From the NCBI RefSeq assembly GCF_900007165.1, contig NZ_CYGY02000056.1, forward strand, positions 62,001-126,000: a stretch of 64,000 bases of DNA. The letters run 5' to 3'. Both the position numbers and the translations under genes were made by a program. The notes below the pieces were generated by a model that saw only the letters and a program-made list of their open reading frames with translations, did no database searches and had not been told where the DNA came from. This document shows positions 54,740 to 63,742 of the stretch, in pieces; positions within the stretch are counted from its first letter, which is position 1; each line of letters opens with the position of its first letter. This DNA is from Paraburkholderia piptadeniae. GTDB lineage: Bacteria > Pseudomonadota > Gammaproteobacteria > Burkholderiales > Burkholderiaceae.

Positions 54740-56239
54740 TCAGTTCGGCGCATGCGTGCCTGTTGGCGCGAGATTGTTCGCGGCATCGGCGGGCGCAGGC
54801 TGCGCACCCGTCTCCTGCACGTCCCATCCGCCGCCCAGCGCCTTCACGAGCGCGACGGAAGTTGTCATTTGCTGCCCGTGGATCTGCACGTCCTGGCGCT
54901 GGCTCGTCAGCAGCGATTGCTGCGCGGTGATCACGTCGAGATAGGCGACGAGGCCGCCCGAATAGCGATCGTTGGCGAGCGAAAGCAGGCGCTGCGCATC
55001 GGCGACGGCATCGCGCGACTGCGCGGCGGCGCTGTCGAGCACCGAGAGTCCCGTGATGCCGTCCTGCACCTGCTGGAACGCTGTGAGCACGGACTGCCGG
55101 TAATTCGCCTGCGCGGCCTGATAGCCGGCGCTCGCAAAGTCCACGTTGGCCGCGCGCCGGCCGCCGTCGAACACGACCTGGCTGAGCGCCGCTCCGAGCG
55201 CCCACATCAGGCTCGGCGCGCTGATCAGATTCGCGAACTCCGTGCTCTGCCAGCCGATGCCGGGCGTCAGCGTCAGGCTCGGAAAGAACGCGGCTTTCGC
55301 GACGCCGATCTGCGCGTTGGCAGCGGCCATCGCGCGTTCCGCCGATGCGATATCGGGACGCCGCTGAAGCACATCGCTAGGCAGCCCGAGCGGAATCGCC
55401 GGCACGTGATAGTCGACCACCTTGGGCTCGATCGAAAACTGCGGCGCGGGCACCGCGACGAGCGCCGCGATCGCATGCTCGAACTGATCGCGCTGCGTGA
55501 CGAGCAGTTGCGCCTGCACGCGTGTCTGATCGAGCAGCGACTTCTGCTGCAACACGTCGAGCCCCGAAACGGAACCGAGATCGTGCTCCGTCTTCACATA
55601 GTCGAGCGCCTTCTGTTGCAGTTGCACCGAGCGGTTCAACACATCGATTTCCGAGTCGAGTTCGCGCAGCGAGAAATAGTCGGTGGCGAGGTCGGTGGAA
55701 AGCACGAGCCGCGCGTTCGCGAGGTCGTCACGCGACTGTTCCGCCGATGCCTGCGCGCCTTCGACTTCGCGGCGTATGCGGCCGAACAGGTCGACGTCGT
55801 AATTGATTGTCGTGCCGAGTTGCAGATTGTTCTGCACCGTCGACTGTTTCGGCGCCGCGTAATTCGTCAGAGGCCGGTTCCTCGATGTTCGCTCGCGCGC
55901 CGCCGACGCCGACAGATCGATTTCGGGAACCTGCTGCGCGCGCGTGTTGGCGAGCGTCGCGCGGGCCTGCGCGTAATGCGCGCTGGCTGCGGCGAGCGTC
56001 TGGTTCTGCGCGAGCGCCTGCGTCTCGAGACCATCGAGCGTCGCATCGCCGAACGACTTCCACCAGTCCGGCGCGAGCGGCGCATGCGAGGGCTGCGCGA
56101 GACGCCAGTACGAATCCGTGTGCCACGTGGGCGGCGCGTCCGTCAGCGGCGTCTTGTAGTCGGGGCCGACCGTGCACGCGCACAGTGCGAGCGCGAGTGT
56201 CATCGTGCCGATCCGCGCAGCGTGTGCGAGCGTGTTCAC
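54740..56239 (-). CDS. Outer-membrane efflux lipoprotein (NodT/OprM family)
   Basis: The 499-residue protein has a lipobox (LALALCAC, Cys about residue 22) after a signal peptide, then two repeats of the TolC-like domain (TLDGLETQALAQNQTLAAAS to LSQVVFDGGRRAANVDFASA). The motif PSDVLQRRPDIASAERAMAA is typical of the NodT group. It forms the channel of a tripartite efflux pump. The start is GTG at 56239 and overlaps the adaptor stop (GTGA). Confidence 0.9.
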   Translation of the reverse strand: MNTLAHAARIGTMTLALALCACTVGPDYKTPLTDAPPTWHTDSYWRLAQPSHAPLAPDWWKSFGDATLDGLETQALAQNQTLAAASAHYAQARATLANTRAQQVPEIDLSASAARERTSRNRPLTNYAAPKQSTVQNNLQLGTTINYDVDLFGRIRREVEGAQASAEQSRDDLANARLVLSTDLATDYFSLRELDSEIDVLNRSVQLQQKALDYVKTEHDLGSVSGLDVLQQKSLLDQTRVQAQLLVTQRDQFEHAIAALVAVPAPQFSIEPKVVDYHVPAIPLGLPSDVLQRRPDIASAERAMAAANAQIGVAKAAFFPSLTLTPGIGWQSTEFANLISAPSLMWALGAALSQVVFDGGRRAANVDFASAGYQAAQANYRQSVLTAFQQVQDGITGLSVLDSAAAQSRDAVADAQRLLSLANDRYSGGLVAYLDVITAQQSLLTSQRQDVQIHGQQMTTSVALVKALGGGWDVQETGAQPAPADAANNLAPTGTHAPN

Positions 56240-57471
56240 GATGCCGCCTTGCCCCTCGACTGCGACGAAGTCTGTGGGTGCATCACCTCCACATGGTCGC
56301 CGTCGTTGATCGAATCGCTCGGGTTGATGATCACGCGGTCGGTCGGCTCGATGCCGCTTTCGATTTCGAGCGTTTGCCCAAGGTCCTGCGCGATCACGAC
56401 CTTGCGCAGATGCACGACGCAGTCGCTGTCGACGACCGCGAGCCGCGGACCTTCCGCGCGAAACAGCAGCGCATTGCCCGGCACCGTCAGTTGCGCGCGT
56501 GCGCCCGACGGCAACGCCACCTGCACATAGGCGCCCGGCCGCAGCTTGCCGTCCGGATTGCGCAACGTCACTTCGATTTGCAGCGAACGCGTGGGCACGT
56601 CGATCGCGCCGGAGATGTTCGTGATACGGCCATCGAACTGCTGCCCCGGCAGCTCGGCCTGCGTCACGACAACGTCCTCGCCGACCTTGATATTCTGCGC
56701 GTAGGCCTGCGGCAATTGCACATACACGCGCAACGGATCGGACTGCGCGAGCGCGAAGAGCGCGCGGCTCGTGCCACTGCCCGCGTCGATCAGATCGCCG
56801 ACATCGACGTTGCGCTGCGTGACCACGCCCGAGAATGGCGCGACGATCCGCTTGAAGCCTTCGAGCTGGCGCAAGCGCTTCACGTTGGCCTCGGCGGCGG
56901 CGAGATTGGCGACATCCTGCAGATACGTGCTTTGCCTCTCGTCGAGTTCCTGTTGCGAGACGGCATCGCGCTGACGCAATTGCTGCCAGCGCTCAAACGA
57001 ACTCTTCGCGAGCCCGAGGCTCGACTGGATCTGATCGCGTTGCGCAACGGCCTGCGCGAGTTCCTGATCGATCTCCGGCGTATCGAGTTCGGCGAGCAGT
57101 TGTCCTTCCTTCACGCGCGCGCCGATGTCGGCATACCAGTGCAGAAGATAGCCTGTTGCCCGCGCATAGATCGGCGACTCGACATAGCCGCGTAGCGTCC
57201 CCGGCAACACCGTCATGTTGCTGCCGTCGTTGTCCTTCGGCGTGACGACATCGACATACTGTTTCGCGTTCTGCTGCATCATCTGCGTGACCGAGCGGTT
57301 TTGCATGATGTTCGCCACCACCGTGCGCAACGCGCCGATGGCAAGCAGCATCAGCACGACCAGGACGGCGATTTTCGCGCGCCGCCATTCGAGATGGCGC
57401 GGCGGCAGCGCGTGGCCGTCTTCCGTTTCCCGTGCGGGAATCGCCAGCGAAGAATGCGTCTTCTCAGTCAT
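56236..57471 (-). CDS. RND periplasmic adaptor (membrane fusion protein)
   Basis: The 411-residue protein has an N-terminal membrane anchor (IAVLVVLMLLAIGALRTVVA), a barrel-sandwich hybrid domain (GYVESPIYARATGYLLHWYA, DIGARVKEGQLLAELDTPEI), a coiled-coil hairpin (DQELAQAVAQRDQIQSSLGL) and the second lipoyl half (FKRIVAPFSGVVTQRNVDVG). The ATG at 57471 overlaps the transporter stop (ATGACTGA), a sign of translational coupling; an earlier ATG at 57534 is possible. It joins the inner-membrane pump to the outer-membrane channel. Confidence 0.9.
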   Translation of the reverse strand: MTEKTHSSLAIPARETEDGHALPPRHLEWRRAKIAVLVVLMLLAIGALRTVVANIMQNRSVTQMMQQNAKQYVDVVTPKDNDGSNMTVLPGTLRGYVESPIYARATGYLLHWYADIGARVKEGQLLAELDTPEIDQELAQAVAQRDQIQSSLGLAKSSFERWQQLRQRDAVSQQELDERQSTYLQDVANLAAAEANVKRLRQLEGFKRIVAPFSGVVTQRNVDVGDLIDAGSGTSRALFALAQSDPLRVYVQLPQAYAQNIKVGEDVVVTQAELPGQQFDGRITNISGAIDVPTRSLQIEVTLRNPDGKLRPGAYVQVALPSGARAQLTVPGNALLFRAEGPRLAVVDSDCVVHLRKVVIAQDLGQTLEIESGIEPTDRVIINPSDSINDGDHVEVMHPQTSSQSRGKAAS

Positions 57472-60400
57472 CTCGGCCGTCCGTCGTCGAGCTGTGTCCG
57501 TTTCCGTTACGGTCGTGTCGCTGATCTCGTTCATGAGCGTCGCGGTCCTCTGATTGATTGTCCTGCTCGCGCCTTGCCTTGCGATGCGCGAGCCGGCTGT
57601 GGACGCCCGCGAACAGCAGCGGCACGAAGAAAAGCGTCGAAACCGTTGCGAACAGCAGCCCGCCGATCACCGCGCGCCCGAGCGGCGCGTTCTGTTCCGC
57701 GCCTTCGCCGAGTCCGAGCGCCATCGGGATCATGCCGATGATCATCGCGAATGCCGTCATCAGCACGGGCCTGATCCGGCTCGCGCCCGCTTCGAGCGCG
57801 GCCGTCAACGGCGGCGTACCCGCCGACAGACGCTGGCGCGCGAACGCGACCATCAGAATGCTGTTCGCCGTCGCGACGCCCATCGTCATGATCGCGCCCG
57901 TCAACGCGGGCACGCTCAGATGCGTGCCTGTGAGGAACAGCATCCACACGATGCCCGCCAGCGCCGCCGGCAATGCGCTGACGATGATGAGGGGATCGAT
58001 CCACGACTGGAAGTTCACGACGATCAGCAGATAGACGAGCACGATCGCCGTTGCGACGCCGATGCCGAGCCCGAAATACGACGTGCGCATGGTCTGGACC
58101 TGGCCGCGTATCGTGATGCCGCTGCCGCGCGGCAGCGTTGCGCGTGTCTGATCGACGAGCTTCTGGACCTGCGCGTCGACGCCGCCGAGATCGCGCCCTT
58201 CCACGCTCACATACACGTCGATCACGGGACGGATGTTGTAATGCGTGACCATCGCGAACTGGCTTTTCGGCGAGACCTGCACGAGATTGCCGAGCAGTTG
58301 CGTCGGTGCCGTCGAGGTCGCCGATACGGGCGTGCGCAGCAGTTGATCGACGGACGAAATCTGATACTGCGGCGTCTGCACGGCAACGTTGTACTCGACG
58401 CCATTGCGCGGATTGAACCAGAATCCCGGCGACGTCTGCGAGCTGCCCGACAGCGAGACCAGCACGTTCTGCGCGACGTTGTTCGCATTGAGATTGAGCT
58501 GCTGCATGCGCGTGCGGTCCATCTGCAGATTGATGACGGGCTCGTCGAGCTTTTGCTGGATGTGCGCATCGACGGCACCCGGAATCATGCGGATCTGCTT
58601 CAACAGCTTTCGCGCCGTCTCGAGATTGCCTTCCTGATTCGAGCCGACGATCTGCACGTCGATCGCGGCGGGCAAACCGAAGTTGAGAATCTGCGTGACG
58701 ATGTCGGCGGGTTGAAAGAAGAACTCCGTGCCCGGGAAACGTTGCGGCAACAGCGCGCGCAAACGGTCGATATAGCCGAGGCTCGGCTTGTGGTCCGCGT
58801 TCAGCGCGAGCAGGATTTCGCCGTCGAGCGTGCCGATGGTGCCCGCATTGCTGTACGAAAGATTGATGCCGCTATACGGCAGGCCCAGATTGTCGAGCAC
58901 GGTGCCCAGCTCCTTCGCGGGTATCACTTCTCGCACCACCTTCTCGACCTCGTCGGCGAGCCGCGCCGTTTCTTCGATCCGCGTGCCCGTCGGCGCGCGC
59001 ATGTGCAAACGTATCTCGCCCGCGTCGACGCGCGGAAAGAAGTCCTCGCCGAGCGCAAGCGCGAGGCCCAGCGACAGCACGCAGAACGCAAGAAACATCG
59101 AGCCGAACAGCCGACGGCGCACGAGCAGACTGCTGAGGACTATGATGTACGCCGCGCGCATCGTCTCGAAGCCGCTGTCGAAGCGGCGGTACAGGCGCAT
59201 GAACAGATTCGGCCTCGCATGCGCGTCGCGCTTGTGCGCGTGGCCCATCAGCAGCATCGCGAGCGTCGGCACCAGCGTTCTCGATAGCACATACGATGCG
59301 AGCATCGCGAACACGACAGCTTCCGCGAGCGGCACGAACAGATAGCGCGCCACGCCCGTCAGGAAGAACATCGGCACGAACACGATGCAGATGCACAGCG
59401 TCGACACGAGCGCGGGAATCGCGATCTCGCCCGCGCCGTCGAGAATCGCGTCGTGCAGATTCGTGCCCATGTGCAGATGGCGCTCGATGTTCTCGATCGT
59501 GACGGTCGCGTCGTCGACCAGAATGCCGACCGCGAGCGCGAGACCGCCCAGCGTCATGATGTTGATCGTCTGCCCGAGCGCATGCAGCGCGATCAGCGAA
59601 GTCAGGATCGAAAGCGGAATCGAAATGGCGATGATGCAGGTGCTGCGCCAGTTGCCGAGGAAAAGCAGAATCATCGCGGCCGTCAGCGCGGCGGCGATCA
59701 CCGCCTCGCGCACCACGCCGCGAATCGCGGCCTTCACGAACACCGACTGATCGAACAATGGCGTGACCTTGAGATCGGGCGGCAGCGCCGCCGTCGCATT
59801 CGGCAGAAGCGCATGCAATGCGTTGACGATCGAAAGCGTCGATGCACTGCCCGTCTTCAGGATCGAAATGAGCACGCCACGCCGGCCGTCTTCGCGCACA
59901 ACGTTCGTCTGCGGAGAAAAGCCGTCGCGCACGTGCGCGACTTCGCGCAGATAAGTCGTCGCGCCGTTCACCGTGCGCACGGGGATTTCGTTCAGGCCCG
60001 CGACTGTCGTCGGCGAGCCGTTCATGTTGATCGTGTATTCCTTCGGTCCGATCTTCGCGGTGCCCGTCGGCAGAATCAGGTTTTGCGCGTTGACCGCGTT
60101 GACGACATCGAGCGGTGTCAGCCCTTTCGCGAGCATCGCACGCGTGTCGAGATCGACGGAGATCAGACGCGTCTTGCCGCCGTACGGATACGGCACGGCG
60201 GCGCCCGGAATCGTGACGAGCTGCGGACGCAGGAAGTTGAGCGCCGTGTCGTTGAGGTCCTGCTCGGAGAGCCGCGTGCTCGACAGGCCCAGTTGAACCA
60301 CGGGAATGCTCGACGCCGAATAGCTGATCACGAGCGGCGGCGTCGCGCCCGGCGGCATCTGCTTCAGCTGCGCCTGCTCGACGGCGACCGTTTGCGCGAT

Positions 60401-60715
60401 CGCCGTCTGGATGTTCGCGTTCGGCTGCAGGAACAGCTTGATGATCGCAATGCCCGCGAGCGATTGCGACTCGATGTGCTCGATGTCGTTGACCGTCGTC
60501 GTCAGGCTGCGCTCGTTGACGGACGTGATGCGATTGGCCACGTCCTCGGCGGACAGGCCGGTGTAGTTCCAGATGATGCTGACGACGGGGATGTTGATTT
60601 CGGGCAGCACGTCGACTGGCGTCGTGAACAGCACGAAGGGTGTCGCCAGCACGATCAGGATGGCCATCACGATGAACGTGTACGGCCGCTTCAATGCGAG
60701 ATTGACGATCCACAT
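57464..60715 (-). CDS. RND efflux transporter (AcrB/HAE1-like)
   Basis: The 1083-residue inner-membrane protein has the RND layout of twelve helices with two large periplasmic loops. Motifs include PVDVLPEINIPVVSI, the proton-relay Asp pair in VGILVDDATVTIENIERHL (helix 4), and the repeat GVATANSILMVAFARQRL in the second half. It is a drug/metabolite pump and not a clear CusA. In this operon the transporter gene comes first, then adaptor, then outer-membrane factor, which is less usual than adaptor first. The CusRS-like system lies at the 3' side. The promoter should be in 60716-60900. Confidence 0.92.
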   Translation of the reverse strand: MWIVNLALKRPYTFIVMAILIVLATPFVLFTTPVDVLPEINIPVVSIIWNYTGLSAEDVANRITSVNERSLTTTVNDIEHIESQSLAGIAIIKLFLQPNANIQTAIAQTVAVEQAQLKQMPPGATPPLVISYSASSIPVVQLGLSSTRLSEQDLNDTALNFLRPQLVTIPGAAVPYPYGGKTRLISVDLDTRAMLAKGLTPLDVVNAVNAQNLILPTGTAKIGPKEYTINMNGSPTTVAGLNEIPVRTVNGATTYLREVAHVRDGFSPQTNVVREDGRRGVLISILKTGSASTLSIVNALHALLPNATAALPPDLKVTPLFDQSVFVKAAIRGVVREAVIAAALTAAMILLFLGNWRSTCIIAISIPLSILTSLIALHALGQTINIMTLGGLALAVGILVDDATVTIENIERHLHMGTNLHDAILDGAGEIAIPALVSTLCICIVFVPMFFLTGVARYLFVPLAEAVVFAMLASYVLSRTLVPTLAMLLMGHAHKRDAHARPNLFMRLYRRFDSGFETMRAAYIIVLSSLLVRRRLFGSMFLAFCVLSLGLALALGEDFFPRVDAGEIRLHMRAPTGTRIEETARLADEVEKVVREVIPAKELGTVLDNLGLPYSGINLSYSNAGTIGTLDGEILLALNADHKPSLGYIDRLRALLPQRFPGTEFFFQPADIVTQILNFGLPAAIDVQIVGSNQEGNLETARKLLKQIRMIPGAVDAHIQQKLDEPVINLQMDRTRMQQLNLNANNVAQNVLVSLSGSSQTSPGFWFNPRNGVEYNVAVQTPQYQISSVDQLLRTPVSATSTAPTQLLGNLVQVSPKSQFAMVTHYNIRPVIDVYVSVEGRDLGGVDAQVQKLVDQTRATLPRGSGITIRGQVQTMRTSYFGLGIGVATAIVLVYLLIVVNFQSWIDPLIIVSALPAALAGIVWMLFLTGTHLSVPALTGAIMTMGVATANSILMVAFARQRLSAGTPPLTAALEAGASRIRPVLMTAFAMIIGMIPMALGLGEGAEQNAPLGRAVIGGLLFATVSTLFFVPLLFAGVHSRLAHRKARREQDNQSEDRDAHERDQRHDRNGNGHSSTTDGRDD

Positions 60716-60910
60716 ACAGGCTTGGGTATCCGTTATGAACGCGCGATGGTGACGTCCGGCAGCGGCGTCACTTTTCTCTGCGCGTCCGCGGCAACCTAGG
60801 TGTTCATGCTAGTGGGTAAGGCCCAACAAACCGATGACGCGAAAATGGCGGTTCTGCCATGTTCGCGGGATGGGATCTTTCGGGTGCAAACGTACCCACA
60901 AGTACGATTC

Positions 60911-60970
60911 GATGGACACGCATTTTATGCCGGAAAAACAAAGCCTTAAGTTTTTTTGCTCGTGTCCATC
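60911..60970. repeat. Ten-bp inverted repeat next to the decayed island
   Basis: GATGGACACG (60911-60920) and CGTGTCCATC (60961-60970) are perfect inverted copies, 40 nt apart, enclosing an AT-rich stretch with a run of seven T. It could be a remnant of mobile element ends or a hairpin; no transposase is adjacent. Confidence 0.45.
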
Positions 60971-61019
60971 CGTTGCTAAAGAAAATGGACTGAAGATCGG
61001 CCCTGTCGCATAAAAAGTC

Positions 61020-61100
61020 GTGGAGCGGGAGAACTCGCTGTCGTCGCTGACGGCCGAGGAAGCGGTGGCCTACCGGGCACTCTTGCGACGACGATTCGGG
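61020..61100 (+). pseudogene. Fragment of a tyrosine recombinase (phage-type integrase)
   Basis: A short plus-strand frame reads ERENSLSSLTAEEAVAYRAL followed by LRR, which resembles the core-binding domain of Burkholderia/Ralstonia integrases (a -LSSLT-E-AYR-FLR- pattern). It is cut off on both sides: upstream has no start or integrase sequence, and downstream the frame runs antisense to another decayed gene. It is evidence that a mobile element once integrated here. Identification is from memory and needs a search. Confidence 0.5.
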
Positions 61101-61149
61101 CAGGCGTCGAAGAATTCTCAACGGCCCTCACGCGACGCTTACAACAATG

Positions 61150-61737
61150 CTCCACCGAGCGACGTCGCTGAAATGGGGCGCGGGCTTGCTCAGTATTTGC
61201 TCCCATGAATTCGATGCCCAATGAACGGCCTCAGCAGCCGCGCATTGCGCCTCTTCGAAACACTTCCGTGTTCGATCGCTTGCTCCCCCCGCTTCAGGGC
61301 GTCGCGAACAACGTCTTCTTTCACTTCGTCAGCGAGCGACAGTTTGTCGAATTCGAATCCAAAAAAAACCTTGGCCATGCCTCAGAAAGTCACTTACATA
61401 CGCTACCAATCGGCGAGATGCCGTAATTCCAGGCGCTAGACCATAGCGTTTGAACGCTACGCGGGCCTTGTTTAGTTCAAGTATTTTGGCCTTAAAGGGG
61501 ATCTTCATATGATCACTCTTTGCAGCCCTGTCAATCGCGTCCAAGAGTGTTGTGAAACCATCCTGATCCCGAACAGCGATGTCGTGTTCTTTAAACTACG
61601 GATCGTAGGAACAGTTCCACAGCATCCTGGGCAGTGCATATAGCCAAACCGACCATTGCTACAGATGAGCGATCAATTAGTCTCTCAGACTCCTGATATA
61701 TTTGTTTCGCAAGAAACACCGGGCGTTTGTCATTCAT
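61150..61737 (-). pseudogene. Multi-frameshifted gene of unknown (HEPN-like) family
   Basis: Reading leftward from ATG 61737, frame pieces join into one protein. They are MNDKRPVFLAKQIYQESERL with VAMVGLAICTAQDAVELFLR; then after a +1 shift at TTTAAAG (about 61588) HDIAVRDQDGFTTLLDAIDR and ILELNKARVAFKRYGLAP; then after an eight-T run (about 61365) FGFEFDKLSLADEVKEDVVR and ALKRGEQAIEHG; and finally in another frame CFEEAQCAAAEAVHWASNSW. The LNKARV-FK-YGL signature recalls conserved, all-helical proteins that look HEPN-like. At least three shifts show the gene is dead. Base composition is lower in GC than the surroundings. It lies 35 nt after its partner gene. Confidence 0.65.
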
Positions 61738-61772
61738 AGAACACTATTGCAGTTGATGTTAGTTTGACAACG

Positions 61773-62470
61773 TCAAGTCCCGGATACGCGCCGGACCACC
61801 TCGTTCATCGAGTAGTGCACAAATTGCTTTCCCAGCTCAGTAAGCATGTATTGCTTGCTGCCCTCGAACGCAGACTCAACAATACTGTTGGTTGGGCCTG
61901 AGGGCCGTCGTACCGCCTGCTTACGCAGGAATTGCCCATCGGCATTGGTGTCGCGTACTTGTCTGATGACGCCACCCGTACTAAGGTCGCGGATCAGTAG
62001 CTTGTACAAGTCCGCTTCCGCCGAATCCTCGCGGACCGGATCGCCATAGATCGCGGTCCAAATATCAAACCGCGTGGAGCCAGGGTTGCTGAAAATTTCG
62101 CGGATTACCGCCAGGTGGGATTCGTGATAGGTGTCTAGCCAATCAATGAAGAGGCGAACTACGTCGTCTGAGCACAGGCGGGTCCCGGCGGCGTTCGTAA
62201 CGAGGTTCGCGACATAACGACGCTTTTCTTCAGTATCAGCCTTGTCCCAAGCGCGAATTGCTTTTCGAACGATGTCTAGGTATTCCTCGCTAGCCAACCG
62301 ATCGTTGATCTCATCGCCAATCGCCTCGAATCATCGACCAATTTCTTGCATGGCTGCACTGAGCGTCTCCATCTTGGCTTGGTGCTCTTCCAGCCATCGC
62401 GTCCGCAAATTATCCGTCTCCAGACCAGCTTGTTGCCGCAAAAAATCGTCGACAAGACGACATTGCCATC
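61773..62470 (-). pseudogene. Frameshifted, 5'-truncated gene of unknown function, partner of the HEPN-like gene
   Basis: The 3' part is open from 62297 and reads ASEEYLDIVRKAIRAWDKAD, RRYVANLVTNAAGTRLCSDD, GSTRFDIWTAIYGDPVREDS and LTELGKQFVHYSMNEVVRRV. Upstream, the same protein continues in another frame as DDFLRQQAGLETDNLRTRWL and HQAKMETLSAAMQEIG, joined at TGATTCGAGG (about 62330) by a single-base shift to FEAIGDEINDRL. The N-terminus before about 62470 is lost. The family is not recognised; similar proteins of the island type exist, from memory. It and the downstream gene form a former two-gene operon. Confidence 0.6.
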
Positions 62471-62506
62471 GAGAACTTTGAAAACAACGGGGTACCTGCG
62501 CCGTAG

Positions 62507-62794
62507 AAGACCGAATACGGAATTGAGCTGGACGACCTTGCAGCAGCCATAGCCCGGGACCAGATTTAGCAGAAGTCCGCAAAATATCGCAGTGCCGCAG
62601 GAGAGACGTGGTCAGGCGACGGCGAGACGCCTCACTGGCTCAAACAGGCCGTCAGCGCGGGCCAGTCAATCGAGCATTTCGCCGTAAACGGCGCAGCACA
62701 ATCTGCAGCCCGTCCAAGGTTCGATTGGAGTCAAGACCCGCTTGCGGGCGGCCGGTTGGCGACAGTGCGTCTGTCAGCTAGCGATACGCTTTGA
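62507..62794 (+). pseudogene. H-NS-like DNA-binding protein fragment with an internal stop
   Basis: The frame reads KTEYGIELDDLAAAIARDQI, a TAG stop at 62567-62569, then KYRSAAGETWSGDGETPHWL and KQAVSAGQSIEHFAV, ending at a stop at 62792-62794. The KYR-x-GETWSG-G-TP-WL pattern is the C-terminal DNA-binding motif of Burkholderia H-NS-like proteins. The N-terminal oligomerisation part is missing and there is no start. It is a decayed copy, as often found in acquired islands. Confidence 0.6.
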
Positions 62795-63356
62795 CGCTCC
62801 TCGAATAACACGGGTAAAAAATGTCGGCTTAGCCCTTCCAGCCGAATCCCTTCCCCGGCAAACCGGCTCAATGTTTCCGGGGCAGCGTCCTCGGTCCGAT
62901 CAACCCGCGACTTACCCAGTGCAGACCTCCCCAACTCCTGGAAATCCTCACCTTTTGCCGGCCTGACATTCCCGGATCAGCGTTCAGCAGGTGCCAGCAA
63001 AAAAGCGCCGTTTCGGCACGGACCCGTTTACCCGGTGAAAAACGCTGGTTCGACGCGAAGCCTGCAACCGTTCGCATCAAGGAGCGCGCGCTGAAGAAGC
63101 TGAAGACGCGGCGGCTTAAGTAGTGCTCGTGCCTGTTGCCTGAAGCGTGGCAGGCGCCAAGCGGGCTCCGGAGAGCGTGCCTGCAGGCTTCGTTTTGCAC
63201 TTCGCGACGTACGTCGCACGCGCGTCTGCCCTTGTCCTACTCTCCCCAAAACTTCGGGGCGTCCCCCGTTCTCGCCAATCCGCCGCGCTCACAGCGGCGT
63301 ACTCCAGACCAGAGCCAACCAATTGACGTTGAATAACCTGTAACCTTACCCCGGCT
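62795..63356. other. Non-coding debris at the right border of the island
   Basis: No intact gene is seen. At about 63005-63120 (+) a basic frame reads KRWFDAKPATVRIKERALKK and ends RRLK, which may be the tail of a small DNA-binding or transposon protein that I cannot name. Other frames lack binding sites. The region ends where the fumarylpyruvate hydrolase-like sequence begins. Confidence 0.45.
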
Positions 63357-63655
63357 TCGACGGCAATATCCGAGCCGCTCTTGCCGATCACCGCGACCAG
63401 TTCCGCTTCATAGTGGTAGTTCTGCGTCTGCGACGGATACGCGAGTTCGAGCGTTTCGCCATAGGCGACGGGCACGACGGCATCGGCTGGTTTGCAGAAG
63501 AAGAACGGCGGCTCGCGATCGGGATCGAAGCCCATTTCGCGCGCGTGCGCCGCGTAGTTGCGGCCCACGCAGTAGACGCGGCGCACCGCGAATTGAGCGT
63601 CGCTACCGGCGACGGGAACAGCGACGGGCGCTTCGGGCGTGAAAACAAAAGCCAT
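63116..63655 (-). pseudogene. Fumarylacetoacetate hydrolase-family gene, 3' half replaced (probable fumarylpyruvate hydrolase)
   Basis: From the ATG at 63655 the protein reads normally (MAFVFTPEAPVAVPVAGSDA, VYCVGRNYAAHAREMGFDPD, PFFFCKPADAVVPVAYG, YHYEAELVAVIGKSGSDIAV) for about 100 residues. It then switches at about 63357 to unrelated sequence (GVRLQVIQRQLVGSGLEYAA) that stays open to 63116. The complete enzyme should be about 230 residues; the missing half holds the rest of the metal site. The neighbouring gentisate dioxygenase gene shows that it was the hydrolase that splits fumarylpyruvate into fumarate and pyruvate. It should be inactive. Confidence 0.8.
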
Positions 63656-63742
63656 GATGAATTCGACTCGGCAGATAAAAGGATGGAGCACGCGCCACCG
63701 ATGCGGCGCGCGACGACAAAAGATGCCGACCGATGCGGACGT

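Noticed and set aside
57554-59287. A 577-codon plus-strand frame opposite the RND transporter
   Set aside because: It is an antisense shadow; the RND gene on the other strand is intact and shows all motifs.
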